NCBI RefSeq assembly: GCF_007741515.1
Contig: NZ_CP036263.1
Coordinates: 4,079,178 to 4,143,177 of the forward strand
Origin: Adhaeretor mobilis
GTDB lineage: Bacteria > Planctomycetota > Planctomycetia > Pirellulales > Lacipirellulaceae
Reading direction: 5' to 3'
Length of the DNA: 64,000 nucleotides
In this document: positions 35,825 through 45,769 of the stretch, piece by piece
Numbering within the stretch: position 1 is the stretch's first letter
Layout: each line of letters begins with the position of its first letter
Notes under the pieces: generated by a model
Seen by the model: the letters and a program-made list of their open reading frames with translations, nothing else
What the model was told of the DNA's origin: nothing
Database searches by the model: none
Program-made: the position numbers and the translations under genes

Positions 35825-37036
35825 ATGCTCGTACTCCATCAACTCATCGCAGTTCGCCGTATGGCTACATCACTGCTCACCCATCGAGTTCACTTGCTGC
35901 TTCTGCTAGTGGGAATTGGACAAACGACTGCCCACGGGCAGGAGGAAGTTTATCTTAACGAGGACCAGCCAGCGGGGCCGCTTGCGGTCGAGGCCTCGCT
36001 AGCCGACGAGACATTCCAACCGTATGGAAGCTACGAGTCGGCCTGCAGCGGTTGTTCCGAGGGAGCATGCGCCGGGGGATGCAGCCGCTGCGGGTGCAAT
36101 ACCCAGTATTTCCACTGGATCAAGGGGCCTGGAAACTGCGATGAGTGGTGTCTTGGACCGCACTGGGAAGTCGAAGCCAGCGGGCTCATGCTCTATCGCG
36201 AAGATGCGGATTGGAGCCGCGTCACAGCTGATGTGGGTGTCGCACCGGAGTTCATCAGCCAGTTCGATCACAGCCCCGGTGCTCGGGTGTTCGCTACCGC
36301 TTACAACGAGCACGGGTACGGGCTGCAGATTGGTTACGAGGGAGTCGGTGCCTGGAATTCGCGGGCAGAATACGATCTGGGCGGAGCGACAAGATCATTC
36401 GACTACCAGACTTCACTCAACTCAATTGAAATCAACTTCCTCACGCAGCGGCCTTCCACTTGGAAGTTTTTTGCCGGATTCCGCTATGTAGAATTGGATG
36501 AAGATTTCCGCGACTTTACGGCAAACGATATCGCGAACCCAGCTCCGGCAGATCCAGCAGCAGCTCCATTCGCAACGATAGACAATGGCCAAGATTTTAT
36601 ATTGGAGAATCGTCTGATTGGATTTCAACTCGGCGGACTTCGCGACACTTGGCAAGTGAATAGCCGGTTTACTTTGGAACCCTTTGCCAACGCAGGCGTC
36701 TATTGCAACATGTTCAAGCGTGCCGATATCACGCGCACAGTGACCACAATCACCGCTGGCGACGATCTTTCCACGCCCCTCGTAAATGAATTCTCGCAGA
36801 GCAGCAGCGAAAGTCGCTCGACCGTTCGGCGTGACTTCGCTGAAGCGGCCTTCCTCGGCGAATTGGGGCTCACCGCGCAGTTGCGAATCAACCGATGCTT
36901 GGCGCTCACCAGTGGTTACCAGGTTCTCTTCGTCGATGGCGTCGGCGAAGGACTCGACGCGGCTTTCTCGCCCGACTTGATCTCTACCTCGCTGGTCTAT
37001 CACGGCCTGCAGTTCGGCCTAGAGTATCGCCGCTAA
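35825..37036 (+). CDS. BBP7-family outer-membrane beta-barrel protein
   Basis: 403 residues. Signal peptide (THRVHLLLLLVGIGQTTAHG), then a cysteine/glycine-rich segment (SACSGCSEGACAGGCSRCGC) and a beta-rich body with alternating aromatic residues ending in a barrel-closing strand (HGLQFGLEYRR). This matches the planctomycete BBP7 barrel family. The start is uncertain: TTG 35816, ATG 35825 or ATG 35861 all keep the signal peptide, and none has a clear ribosome site. It stands alone. The stop is followed within 5 bases by an inverted-repeat arm. Confidence 0.75.
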   Translation: MLVLHQLIAVRRMATSLLTHRVHLLLLLVGIGQTTAHGQEEVYLNEDQPAGPLAVEASLADETFQPYGSYESACSGCSEGACAGGCSRCGCNTQYFHWIKGPGNCDEWCLGPHWEVEASGLMLYREDADWSRVTADVGVAPEFISQFDHSPGARVFATAYNEHGYGLQIGYEGVGAWNSRAEYDLGGATRSFDYQTSLNSIEINFLTQRPSTWKFFAGFRYVELDEDFRDFTANDIANPAPADPAAAPFATIDNGQDFILENRLIGFQLGGLRDTWQVNSRFTLEPFANAGVYCNMFKRADITRTVTTITAGDDLSTPLVNEFSQSSSESRSTVRRDFAEAAFLGELGLTAQLRINRCLALTSGYQVLFVDGVGEGLDAAFSPDLISTSLVYHGLQFGLEYRR

Positions 37037-37040
37037 ACTT

Positions 37041-37208
37041 CTTTGAGGCAAAGTCACTAAGAACGCTAAGCATCAAAAAAGACGCGTTCTCTCATCATGC
37101 TCTAATGGAAAACAATAATGACTAAGCTCTATCTTACGTTTGTAAAAGGCTATTTCCTGAGTCTGCTTTCTGCGATTCTCTGCGTCCATAGCGTCTTTGA
37201 GTCAAAAG
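37041..37208. repeat. Inverted repeat between BBP7 and hisC stops
   Basis: Left arm 37041-37070 (CTTTGAGGCAAAGTCACTAA...) and right arm 37179-37208 are reverse complements over about three quarters of 30 positions. The left arm begins 4 bases after the BBP7 stop and the right arm abuts the hisC stop (minus strand TAG at 37211-37209). Confidence 0.6.
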
Positions 37209-38270
37209 CTATCCCAGGATCGATTCCAGTTGATTGAGCAGCGAATCGACTTGCTCGTCAGTTCCTGCTGTAATGCGGATACCTTCGCCCCAGTCGGGGT
37301 ACTTCATGTAGCGCACTAGAATGCCAGCCGCTTTGAGCTGCTCGTACAATTCGCCCGGCGGCTTTTCAGGGTGATTGCACCATACGAAATTCGCTTGCGA
37401 ATCCACACACTCGAAGCCTAGCTCTCGTAGCGCCGCCAGCATGCGCTTGCGGGTGGCAAGAATCGTGGAGCGCATCTCGTCGAACCACGCGCGATCGTCA
37501 ATCGCCGCGGTCGCACCGGCGATAGAAATTGCATCGCAATTGTAGGAGTCCTTCACTTTGGCAAGCTGCTCAATGACCTGCGGCTGCGCAATCGCATACC
37601 CGAACCTGAGGCCCGCTAAAGAATACGATTTGCTCATCGTTCGCGTGACAATTACATTCTCGTTTTGCGACGGCAGCGAAAGGCAACTCTCGTCCGCAAA
37701 GTCCACATACGCTTCATCCACGACAAGTGGACAGGGCAGGGCAGTGGCAATTCGTAAAACCTCGACCGGAGGCAATATGGTCCCCGAGGGACTATTGGGG
37801 TTCGCCAGAAACGCCAGCTTGAGCCCCTCTCGATCAGAGCTAAACTCCAATGGCAAGGTCCAGTCGGCATTAAAGGCAACGCGGTCGCACACCGCTCCCT
37901 GGATCTCGGCCAGCGTGTCGTACAACACGTAACTCGGCAGCGGAAACCGTACCGTATCGCCTGCGTCCACGAACGCTCGAGTGATGATGGTGAGCAAATC
38001 GTCACTACCGTTGCCGCACAGAATCCAATCCGGCGTGATGTTCGGACACTCACTACTGAGCAGTTCTGCCGCGCGTAAGCGGAAGTCCTTGGCCGTAGGT
38101 TCGGGGTACTTTTGTAGCCCAGTCTGGCAAACACGACCGATGGCTGCCTTCACCTTTGGCGAACAGGGATACGGGTTTTCGTTCGTGTTGAGTTTAATAC
38201 ACGTGCCACTCTGGGGTTGTTCTCCAGGGACGTAGCCACGCATCGCTGCGATGTTGGGTTTTACTTGCAT
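37209..38270 (-). CDS. hisC: Histidinol-phosphate aminotransferase
   Basis: PLP enzyme of histidine synthesis. Motifs: LNTNENPYPCSP at the start, LCGNGSDDLL, LANPNSPSGT, VVDEAYVDFAD, and the PLP-lysine segment TRTMSKSYSLAGLRFGYA. Length 353 is usual. The ATG at 38270 gives the family's normal MQVKPNIAAM start; an upstream frame to 38315 is not conserved. It follows hisD on the same strand, but a 240-base inverted-repeat element lies between them. Confidence 0.93.
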   Translation of the reverse strand: MQVKPNIAAMRGYVPGEQPQSGTCIKLNTNENPYPCSPKVKAAIGRVCQTGLQKYPEPTAKDFRLRAAELLSSECPNITPDWILCGNGSDDLLTIITRAFVDAGDTVRFPLPSYVLYDTLAEIQGAVCDRVAFNADWTLPLEFSSDREGLKLAFLANPNSPSGTILPPVEVLRIATALPCPLVVDEAYVDFADESCLSLPSQNENVIVTRTMSKSYSLAGLRFGYAIAQPQVIEQLAKVKDSYNCDAISIAGATAAIDDRAWFDEMRSTILATRKRMLAALRELGFECVDSQANFVWCNHPEKPPGELYEQLKAAGILVRYMKYPDWGEGIRITAGTDEQVDSLLNQLESILG

Positions 38271-38300
38271 GGTGACACTTACTACTACCGGTTCTCTATG

Positions 38301-38540
38301 AACCACGGAGGACACGGAGGTTCACAGAGGAAAGGAATGGGACGCGGATTGGGCGGATATTTGCAGATTGTGTTCTGTAGGGCGATAAAAGAATGACTCT
38401 GGTACGTCATGAAACAGCAAATGAATGAAGTGCTAGGACGAGAGTCACGATGGAAGCTGCTTCAAGCGTACGTTCGGCATTCCTCATCAATCTTGTCTCT
38501 CACTATTTTACTCTGTGTACCTCCGTGTCCTCTGTGGTTC
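38301..38540. repeat. 240-base element with 30-base terminal inverted repeats in the hisD-hisC gap
   Basis: Arms 38301-38330 and 38511-38540 are reverse complements at 28 of 30 positions. Each arm is built from the tandem unit CACGGAGG/CACAGAGG. The 180-base centre has no clear gene. It resembles a MITE-like insertion, but I see no target duplication. Confidence 0.85.
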
Positions 38541-38555
38541 TTAAGAAAATAACTC

Positions 38556-39914
38556 TCAAAGGTTCTCCGCGCGCAGCCTGATCGCAACGCTCTCAGCATG
38601 GGCAGTGAACCCTTCCTTCTCGGCCAAGGTCTTCACGTCAGCAGCCACTGAGTTCAGGCTGTCTCGCGTGAAATGAATGACACTGTTGCTGCGTAAGAAA
38701 TCGTTTGAAGAAAGTCCGCTGGCAAATCTTGCCGTCGCCCCGGTGGGCAACACATGCGAAGGACCTGCGGCATAATCGCCCACAGCCACGGGTGAGTACG
38801 GCCCCACGAACACGGCGCCTGCATAGCGAATCTCTGCGAGCAAATCTTCCGCATCGTCACACTGGAGATGTAAATGCTCTGTGGCAAGCTCGTTAGCCAA
38901 GTCTGCCGCTTCAGCACGATCTTGCACGAGGATCAGCGCGCCGAATGATTCTAACGCCTGCTGGGCTAACTCGCCGCGAGAGAGTGTCTGCCGTTGGCGA
39001 TTGAGCTCGTTCATCACTTCGTCGATGAGCGGTGCGTGCCAGGTAATGAAAATGCTGGAACCTGGCGAGTGTTCTGCCTGCGCGAGCATGTCAGCCGCTA
39101 GATAGTCCGCCTTTGCTGTGTCGTCGGCAATGACAATGACTTCGCTCGGCCCGGCGATGGAGTCGATATCGACGTCGCCGAACACATGTTTCTTGGCAAG
39201 TGCCACGAACAGGTTGCCCGGACCTACGATCTTATCGACGGCAGGCACGCCTTCTACGCCATAGGCCAAAGCAGCAACCGCCTGCGCACCGCCCATGCGA
39301 TACACTTCGGTGATGCCCAACTCGTGACACGTTGCTAGGAGATCATCGTTGTAGGAACCAAACTCTGTAGGCGGAGCGACCACGGCTATTTGCTCGACGC
39401 CCGCGGCCTGGGCGGGCACAGCGGTCATGATGACCGTCGAGGGATAGGCAGCTGCACCGCCAGGAACGCACACGCCGATGCGTTTCAACGGCAAGTAACG
39501 CTGGGTAAGAAACCCGCCTCCTGGCACATCAATTGTGACGTCCTGGTGGAGAATGGCTTCTTGAAATCGCAAGACGTTCTCACGAATCCGGCGCACCGCA
39601 GCCAGCAATTGAGGATCTGCCCCACGATGGGCCGCTTCCAGTGCGTCGCCACTAACGCGCAACTGCGAATCAGAGAGATCCTTCCCATCGAGCTTACTGG
39701 TGTACTCCAGCACAGCCGCCAAACCGCGATCACGCACGTCGCCGCAGATACGCTCGACTACTTCCACAGGTGAGAGTGGCTCGCCAAACACCTCGATCGT
39801 CTTTTGGCGCCCCGCTTCGCTGACAACATTCCCCTCAGGGGCCAGCTTCGCTCGCAGCGCAGCAATCTGCTCTCCCGAGGTCGGCTCGCTCGTGTCGATT
39901 CGTTCAATATTCAT
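38556..39914 (-). CDS. hisD: Histidinol dehydrogenase
   Basis: Oxidises histidinol to histidine with NAD; zinc enzyme. Family motifs: [65 protein letters not shown] (zinc/His), ATEHLHLQ, and a C-terminal GPSHVLPTG. Length 452 is slightly long, with a N-terminal extension of about 15 residues. The ATG at 39914 is used; a TTG at 39923 is possible. Neither has a clear ribosome site. hisC follows downstream after the repeat element. Confidence 0.95.
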   Translation of the reverse strand: MNIERIDTSEPTSGEQIAALRAKLAPEGNVVSEAGRQKTIEVFGEPLSPVEVVERICGDVRDRGLAAVLEYTSKLDGKDLSDSQLRVSGDALEAAHRGADPQLLAAVRRIRENVLRFQEAILHQDVTIDVPGGGFLTQRYLPLKRIGVCVPGGAAAYPSTVIMTAVPAQAAGVEQIAVVAPPTEFGSYNDDLLATCHELGITEVYRMGGAQAVAALAYGVEGVPAVDKIVGPGNLFVALAKKHVFGDVDIDSIAGPSEVIVIADDTAKADYLAADMLAQAEHSPGSSIFITWHAPLIDEVMNELNRQRQTLSRGELAQQALESFGALILVQDRAEAADLANELATEHLHLQCDDAEDLLAEIRYAGAVFVGPYSPVAVGDYAAGPSHVLPTGATARFASGLSSNDFLRSNSVIHFTRDSLNSVAADVKTLAEKEGFTAHAESVAIRLRAENL

Positions 39915-40030
39915 GGCAGGCAAGAGAGAGTAAGCTATTGGACTATTCTGATAAATTCAGTTTATCGTGTCACAGTAAGGGCCTCTAGGCTCCAGCTTTG
40001 GATTGGACATCCACTAAGAGGAATAAGTTC

Positions 40031-41053
40031 ATGATTGATCTTCGTAGCGACACCGTGACTAAGCCGACTGATGCGATGCGAGCGGCCATGGCTACCGCTG
40101 AGGTGGGCGACGATATGTTTGGCGAGGACCCAACGGTCGCCAAGCTCGAAGCGACAATAGCCAAGCGCCTCGGCAAGGAAAGAGCCCTGTTTGTCCCTTC
40201 GGGTTCGATGGGAAACTTGCTGGGCATCCGCGTCCATTGTGGCCCTGGTGATGAATTTCTCGCCGAGGAAAGCTGCCACATCCTCCGCTACGAGCAAGGT
40301 TCCTATGCTCAGGTCTGGGGAGTTGCTGTCCAAGCAATTCCCGGCCAGCGGGGAATTCTGGAGCCTGAGCAGCTTGTCGATCGCATTCGCCGCGTGGATA
40401 TGCATTGTGCACAGACACGGCTCGTGTGTTTAGAAAACACCCACAACTACGGTGGTGGTACGATCCAGCCCATCGAAGCCGTCCAAGAAATCTGCCAGTG
40501 GGCCGCAACGCACGGCTTGAAGCGTCACCTCGACGGGGCACGCTTATTCAATGCAGTCGTTGCCACCGGCATTGCGGCAAAGGATTGGGCTCAGCACTTC
40601 GATACCGTGAGCGTTTGTTTCAGCAAGGGTTTGGGCGCACCGGTCGGCTCAGCATTGTGTGGAACCGCCGAGCATATTGAACGTGCCCGCTGGCATCGCA
40701 AAGCACTCGGCGGAGCCATGCGCCAGGCAGGCATCTTAGCTGCCGGTGCGCTGTACGGTTTGGAGAATCACACCGATCGACTGGCCGAAGATCATGCTAA
40801 TGCTCTAACGCTTGCTCAAGCGATTTCTGAAGCCGAGGGGCTCACGCTCGCTGGCGAGGTGCAGACCAACCTGGTTTTCTTTGACGTTGATGAGCGGCTC
40901 GGTACGGCTGAGCAGTTCAACGCGAAGCTTGCCGAGCGAGGCGTGCTGATGTTCGACGTGGCACCACAGAAAATGCGTGCTGTGACGCACTTGGGGGTTA
41001 CAGCTGAGGAAGTACGGCAGGCGGGTGGGATACTCAAGGAACTATCGCGATAG
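40031..41053 (+). CDS. ltaE: Low-specificity L-threonine aldolase
   Basis: PLP enzyme that splits threonine into glycine and acetaldehyde. Starts MIDLRSDTVTKPT as usual, with FVPSGSMGNLLGI, HNYGGGTIQPIE, HLDGARLFNAVVA and the PLP-lysine segment VCFSKGLGAPVGS. Length 340. The ATG at 40031 has a GAGGAA ribosome site; the frame opens earlier (39998) without conserved residues. Divergent from hisD, and 20 bases upstream of the AT-richer membrane protein gene. Confidence 0.94.
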   Translation: MIDLRSDTVTKPTDAMRAAMATAEVGDDMFGEDPTVAKLEATIAKRLGKERALFVPSGSMGNLLGIRVHCGPGDEFLAEESCHILRYEQGSYAQVWGVAVQAIPGQRGILEPEQLVDRIRRVDMHCAQTRLVCLENTHNYGGGTIQPIEAVQEICQWAATHGLKRHLDGARLFNAVVATGIAAKDWAQHFDTVSVCFSKGLGAPVGSALCGTAEHIERARWHRKALGGAMRQAGILAAGALYGLENHTDRLAEDHANALTLAQAISEAEGLTLAGEVQTNLVFFDVDERLGTAEQFNAKLAERGVLMFDVAPQKMRAVTHLGVTAEEVRQAGGILKELSR

Positions 41054-41073
41054 CCTCTGTATTCGCAACTAGC

Positions 41074-42432
41074 ATGACCAAATCGAAATCCACTCCCGTG
41101 AAACCACAGATTAGTGTGGCTCAGCTATTGCTTTCGATTACGTTCGTTGCAGTTGCAATCACCGTGGGACTCGCTGCAGAGAGTGCCACCGATGATGAGT
41201 GGCTTGCTGACAATACGCATGTGTGGTTGGTGCAGGCACTCTTCGCAGCGGCAGCAACGATAGTTTCTGTTCAATTGCTACAGGAAGTGGTTCTTCTCGC
41301 ACAGAATTTACTCTCTCAGTCATCCCAAGGCAGCCAGCGATTCGCCGTCGTATTCGGAATTGCCTGGAGAACTTCGTTTTCATTGCTGCTCTTTTTTTGC
41401 ATCATGCTGCGACTATTGATTGACCGTGGTGTCTTAGCTTTCGGTAGCAATGAAGACTTAACACATGTATACGACGAAATATTCCCCAGCTTCATTGTGA
41501 AGGCAGTGATTGGAATTTGGTTGCTTACCGTAACCGAAAACACTCGGCCAAGCAGGAACCAATCTTTTCTACCGCTCCAATTTTCTATCAACATCGTGGT
41601 TTGCTTGTTGGTAGTGATCTACTTAGCGATAATGCTCGTCGCGCAAGGTCTGACTCGCGCTCTCGTTCACTTCGCCATGGAAGGTGTCGAGATAGGTCAT
41701 GGCCTGCTATTTCAGCGACCAGGGACTTATCTCTCTCTCCCGGGAGCCGATACACTATTCTTCTATCTATCGCTTGCGGTCGCAGTCTCATGGTTTATTT
41801 CGGCCTGCTTAGCAGCTTACTATTTTTCTACTACACATCCTGCCAAGCGGCGCTCCATCGCTGCCATCAGTTCCTTCGCGTTGGCTTGTTGTGCAGTTGG
41901 ATACTGGTACTGGTATCACTCCGAAGCTTTCCCACTTGCATCACCCGATTTCGCAAGCGAGGACAAACTACCACCGACGGACAATTTGATCGCTTTTGCG
42001 TTTTTGGCGATTATTCTGAGCGTTACGATTGCTTATCGACTGGTGACCCTGCGCGAAAATTCGCCATCTGTAAGTTACTATCCGGAGAGGCCACGAGCTC
42101 CAATACTGGCTCTTTCAGCGGCAATAATTGCTTGCTGCGTCGAAGTATTTGACTACTGCAGAGTTTCGAGAGTTGCCTTTTGGGAGGAGCTCGCCTATTT
42201 ACTGATTTGGCCACCAATTCTAATTGACTTTGCAATCAGTGCGCTCTCATTAATTATCTTACACAAGCGATGGAATAATGATCCGAACACTAGGAAGCTA
42301 GAACTGAGACCGCTACTCGCCAAGCGCTTTCTGACTACTGTGGTGGCCACTTTAGCTTTGATGATCCTCGGTGCCCTTATAGCTGATGCTTTCACCTTCA
42401 GTTACTGGGTTGGCCCTTGGGCTCGCTGGTAA
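41074..42432 (+). CDS. Polytopic membrane protein of unknown function
   Basis: 452 residues with about ten membrane segments (for example VAQLLLSITFVAVAITVGLA, SLLLFFCIMLRLLI, IVVCLLVVIYLAIMLVAQGL) and short loops. No motif or transporter signature is recognised. By eye its base composition is clearly AT-richer than the adjacent genes, which hints at recent acquisition or weak selection. ATG at 41074 just after ltaE; the stop is 5 bases before the stop of the convergent glutamate dehydrogenase gene. The reading frame is intact, so it is probably expressed. Confidence 0.65.
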   Translation: MTKSKSTPVKPQISVAQLLLSITFVAVAITVGLAAESATDDEWLADNTHVWLVQALFAAAATIVSVQLLQEVVLLAQNLLSQSSQGSQRFAVVFGIAWRTSFSLLLFFCIMLRLLIDRGVLAFGSNEDLTHVYDEIFPSFIVKAVIGIWLLTVTENTRPSRNQSFLPLQFSINIVVCLLVVIYLAIMLVAQGLTRALVHFAMEGVEIGHGLLFQRPGTYLSLPGADTLFFYLSLAVAVSWFISACLAAYYFSTTHPAKRRSIAAISSFALACCAVGYWYWYHSEAFPLASPDFASEDKLPPTDNLIAFAFLAIILSVTIAYRLVTLRENSPSVSYYPERPRAPILALSAAIIACCVEVFDYCRVSRVAFWEELAYLLIWPPILIDFAISALSLIILHKRWNNDPNTRKLELRPLLAKRFLTTVVATLALMILGALIADAFTFSYWVGPWARW

Positions 42433-42437
42433 AGCAC

Positions 42438-43673
42438 TCAAGTCACCCCGCCCAGCGTCACCGCTTTCGCGACACGCTGAATTCCCAGCATGAACGCGGC
42501 GGTGCGCAGGCTTACTTTGTGTTGGCTCGCCAGTTCCCAGGTGGATTCGAACGCTTGAGAGAGCACGCGGTCTAGCTCGCCGCGCACACGGTCGAGCGTC
42601 CAGTTGTAGTACTGGCGGTTCTGCACCCACTCGAAATAGCTAGCCGTCACACCACCGGCGTTGGCAAGGATGTCAGGCAGCACGTGGACGCCCTTCTCAT
42701 CGAGAATGGCATCGGCCGCTGGAGTTACCGGGGAGTTGGCGGCCTCGATAATTATGGGGGCCTTCACTTGCGCGGCGTTTTCTTCGCTGATCACCCCGCC
42801 CAATGCGGCCGGAATGAGTACGTCGACGTCGAGTTCCAGCAGTTCTTCATTCGTGATCAGTTCTGCACCCTCGTAGCCTTTAAGTGATCGCTCGTGCAGG
42901 TTTGAATAGCGGATGGCATGCATAATATCGAGGCCTGCTTCATCGTAGTACGCGCCGCTTACATCGCTAATGGCCACAACTTTCGCATCCGCCTCGCGCA
43001 GGAACTTGGCGGCGTGCAGCCCCACGTTACCGAAACCTTGCACAGCAATGGTGCAGCCGATAGGGTTTTTGCCGATTCGTTTCAAGAGTTTAAGAGTGAG
43101 GATACCTACGCCGCGGCCAGTCGCCTCCTCGCGACCACGCAGGCCGTACAGTTCCACCGGCTTGCCTGTGACCACTCCGGGATTGAAACCGTGGTACTTG
43201 CCGTACTGATTCATGATCCATGCCATCACCTCAGCGTTGCTACCCATGTCGGGTGCGGGAATGTCGGAATCGGGACCGATAACATCGTGAATCGCGTCGA
43301 TGAATTTGCGTGTGACTCGTTCTAATTCCACACGACTGAACTCACGAGGCCGAATGGCGATCCCGCCTTTTGCGCCGCCGTAGGGGATATCCACAACAGC
43401 TGTCTTCCAAGTCATGAGCGACGCCAGAGCACGGACCTCATCGAGATCGACCTCGTGATGGAAGCGTAGCCCGCCTTTCATAGGCCCGCGAGCACTATTG
43501 TGTTGCACACGAAACCCTATAAATGTATCGACCATGCCGTTGTCGCGTTCCACGGTGACTTGGACCCGCACTTCCCGATTGGGCGTCAGTAGCACCGTTC
43601 GCATGCTATCGGCCATGTCCAGCTGGTCGGCCGCCTTGTTGAAATATTGCTGAACCGCTTCAAAAGCTTGCAT
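42438..43673 (-). CDS. gdhA: Glutamate dehydrogenase (Glu/Leu/Phe/Val family)
   Basis: Interconverts glutamate and 2-oxoglutarate plus ammonia. Catalytic segment [20 protein letters not shown], then [27 protein letters not shown]; nucleotide-binding AVQGFGNVG; and [18 protein letters not shown]. Length 411 matches the hexameric small form. The ATG at 43673 ([11 protein letters not shown]) is the usual start; an upstream frame to 43772 is not conserved. Coenzyme preference is not read from the sequence. It stands alone. Confidence 0.92.
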   Translation of the reverse strand: MQAFEAVQQYFNKAADQLDMADSMRTVLLTPNREVRVQVTVERDNGMVDTFIGFRVQHNSARGPMKGGLRFHHEVDLDEVRALASLMTWKTAVVDIPYGGAKGGIAIRPREFSRVELERVTRKFIDAIHDVIGPDSDIPAPDMGSNAEVMAWIMNQYGKYHGFNPGVVTGKPVELYGLRGREEATGRGVGILTLKLLKRIGKNPIGCTIAVQGFGNVGLHAAKFLREADAKVVAISDVSGAYYDEAGLDIMHAIRYSNLHERSLKGYEGAELITNEELLELDVDVLIPAALGGVISEENAAQVKAPIIIEAANSPVTPAADAILDEKGVHVLPDILANAGGVTASYFEWVQNRQYYNWTLDRVRGELDRVLSQAFESTWELASQHKVSLRTAAFMLGIQRVAKAVTLGGVT

Positions 43674-43816
43674 GGGGTTACTCGAAATGCGATCGGTCGT
43701 GTGAGATGATAATGGCAGTTGCACGATTGTGGGACGTGCGTGGATAATAGAGCCTTTAAGCGGAATCGACAAGCAAAGCTGACAGCAATGATTGGCAAGC
43801 TACTCCAGCGTGATTT

Positions 43817-43945
43817 TTAGGGACCACGAATAACGCGAATCTTACGAATAGCTCTCAAGGGTGCTGACTGGCACAGAGCAGCGACTCCCATGAGGCGACT
43901 TTTTCCACCTTCGTTATTCGTGCCATTCGCTAAATTCGTGGCTAA
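43817..43945. repeat. Inverted repeat of ACGAAT units
   Basis: Left arm near 43817-43851 (CACGAAT, GCGAAT, ACGAAT units at 8-9-base spacing) and right arm near 43911-43945 (ATTCGTG, ATTCGC, ATTCGTG) are reverse complements at most positions. It lies in the divergent gap between gdhA and the STN-like pair, so unlike the other elements it is at gene starts. Confidence 0.65.
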
Positions 43946-43996
43946 GAAGAATATGCTTGGTACTTGCGCAAGGCACTCAAAGGTGAGGAACGGTCA

Positions 43997-45703
43997 ATGG
44001 CAGACAATGAGTTCAACATCAAAGTCGATGAGACGACCGTCCGTAGCCGAACGTCTCGAGGCAAGAAGCAGCCAAAGAGCAAGCTGCCGCTCATCATCGG
44101 TGGAAACATTGCGCTGGCGGCCTTCATTGTTGGCATCTATTTTTTCGTAATTCGCGGAGGCCCCGCAGACGCTCCGCTAGCTGATGCGAGCATTAACGTA
44201 CCGGTGAAGGTTGCCCCGCAAATTCAAGAATCGGCGATTTCTGAACCGAAGCCAGCGGAGCCCCCGCCAAGAGAGACCATCCTCGACGATGATGGTGAAA
44301 CCCTGTGGGCTTCGCCGACAACAGGCGAGCCGATTTCGCTACGCTTTTTTCCACCGGGCACGCCCTTGCTGTTGCAGCTTCGACCGGCTGAGTTGCTGGC
44401 TCACCCTGAGGGCGGGAAAGTGATCACTGCGCTCGGGCCTTGGGGTGAAGGTGCAACGAAACAACTCGAAGCGTTACTCGGCTATGAATTGAGCGAGGTT
44501 GAGACTCTGCTCCTCGGTGTGGTGACTGGGCAAGACAATCAGTTGGATGTGACCCTGCGTGCTGAGTTAACGCAACCGGTAACGCTGGCCGACCTGCAGG
44601 GACGTTTGCCGACGGGATCCTCCATAAACGTTGCCGGACGAACTATGTGGCAGGTGGGAAATCATTCTTATTTCGTACCGGAACAAAGCGGCGGAACTTC
44701 TCCAACCAATGCCCCTGAATCCAACACGCTTGTCATTTGCCCTACTGAGTTTACGGAGGATGCTGTCGCGGCTGGGCAGGTCGAGCCGATGCTCGTCCGA
44801 GATTTGCAGCGATTGCTACCTCATACGGACTCCGATCGTTGCGTCACCCTGTTGCTCTCGCCCAGGTTCCTCGACGCCGGCGGCAGTCGGTTGCTCGTGG
44901 ACGCAGGTGAGCGCGTGCGTGACGCGCTCGACTGGCTCATGGATCGCGAGGCGACTGCAATGGTCGTCAGCATGCATTGGGATGAGAATTTTTTTGCCGA
45001 GCTACGTACCACGCCACAGCTACAAGCGCAACCGCAGCGTTATAGCAAACAGCTTGAAGAGAGACTCACCAAAGCCGCCTCGCTGGTTGAAGATCAGGTG
45101 ATCGCCGGCACGTGGCCGCCGTTTGGCCGAAAGGTCTTGGCTCGCTTTCCTGCGATGCTTCGAAAGTTTGCTGGCTACACACGCGGCACAGTGGAAGATC
45201 GACACGTCGTGCTGCGAACCTACTTGCCGCTGGTTGCCGGTCACAATTTGCTGGCTGCTTCTGAACTACTACTCACCCAGTCGTCGACCAGTGGCGGGGC
45301 ATCAACCGCTGCTGCTAGTGCGGGGCCGCAAACGCTCAAGCAGCGGCTTGCCCGCGTTACGACGCTCTCCTTTCCCAAAGACACGCTTGAGCAGGCCATC
45401 AAGCTGCTAAGTGAGGACCTGGGTGTGCCCATCCAAATCCAGGGGAGTGACCTACAATTAGAGGGGATCACGAAGAACCAGTCTTTCGGGATCGACTTAC
45501 GCAACAAGCCGGGCGAGGCGATTCTGCAGGAGATCCTCAAGCAAGCGAATCCGGATCGCACCGCCTCGGGACTGGCCGATCCGAAGCAAAAGCTCGTGTA
45601 CGTGATCCGCGAGCAGCCTGATCGAATCGAAGTGACGACGCGCTCTTCCGCCAAGAAGCGTGGCGATGCCTTACCCGCAGTATTCGAGAGTTCTGCCCAG
45701 TAA
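43997..45703 (+). CDS. Membrane-anchored protein with C-terminal STN-like domain
   Basis: 568 residues. Basic N-terminus (SRGKKQPKSK), one membrane helix (LIIGGNIALAAFIVGIYFFV), a Pro/Glu-rich linker and a large middle region of unknown fold (about 95-400). The C-terminal part (about 445-535) reads LEQAIKLLSEDLGVPIQIQG ... LRNKPGEAILQEILKQAN ... LVYVIREQ, the helix-strand pattern of STN (secretin/TonB short N-terminal) domains. The ATG at 43997 has a GAGG site. The next gene encodes a protein of similar layout, 66 bases on. Function unknown; an envelope location is inferred. Confidence 0.7.
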   Translation: MADNEFNIKVDETTVRSRTSRGKKQPKSKLPLIIGGNIALAAFIVGIYFFVIRGGPADAPLADASINVPVKVAPQIQESAISEPKPAEPPPRETILDDDGETLWASPTTGEPISLRFFPPGTPLLLQLRPAELLAHPEGGKVITALGPWGEGATKQLEALLGYELSEVETLLLGVVTGQDNQLDVTLRAELTQPVTLADLQGRLPTGSSINVAGRTMWQVGNHSYFVPEQSGGTSPTNAPESNTLVICPTEFTEDAVAAGQVEPMLVRDLQRLLPHTDSDRCVTLLLSPRFLDAGGSRLLVDAGERVRDALDWLMDREATAMVVSMHWDENFFAELRTTPQLQAQPQRYSKQLEERLTKAASLVEDQVIAGTWPPFGRKVLARFPAMLRKFAGYTRGTVEDRHVVLRTYLPLVAGHNLLAASELLLTQSSTSGGASTAAASAGPQTLKQRLARVTTLSFPKDTLEQAIKLLSEDLGVPIQIQGSDLQLEGITKNQSFGIDLRNKPGEAILQEILKQANPDRTASGLADPKQKLVYVIREQPDRIEVTTRSSAKKRGDALPAVFESSAQ

Positions 45704-45769
45704 ACTGATAGACTACGTGAACTGGTAGAATGGGAACTGGCAGAGGAGGAGTTATCGGAACAGAGACAC

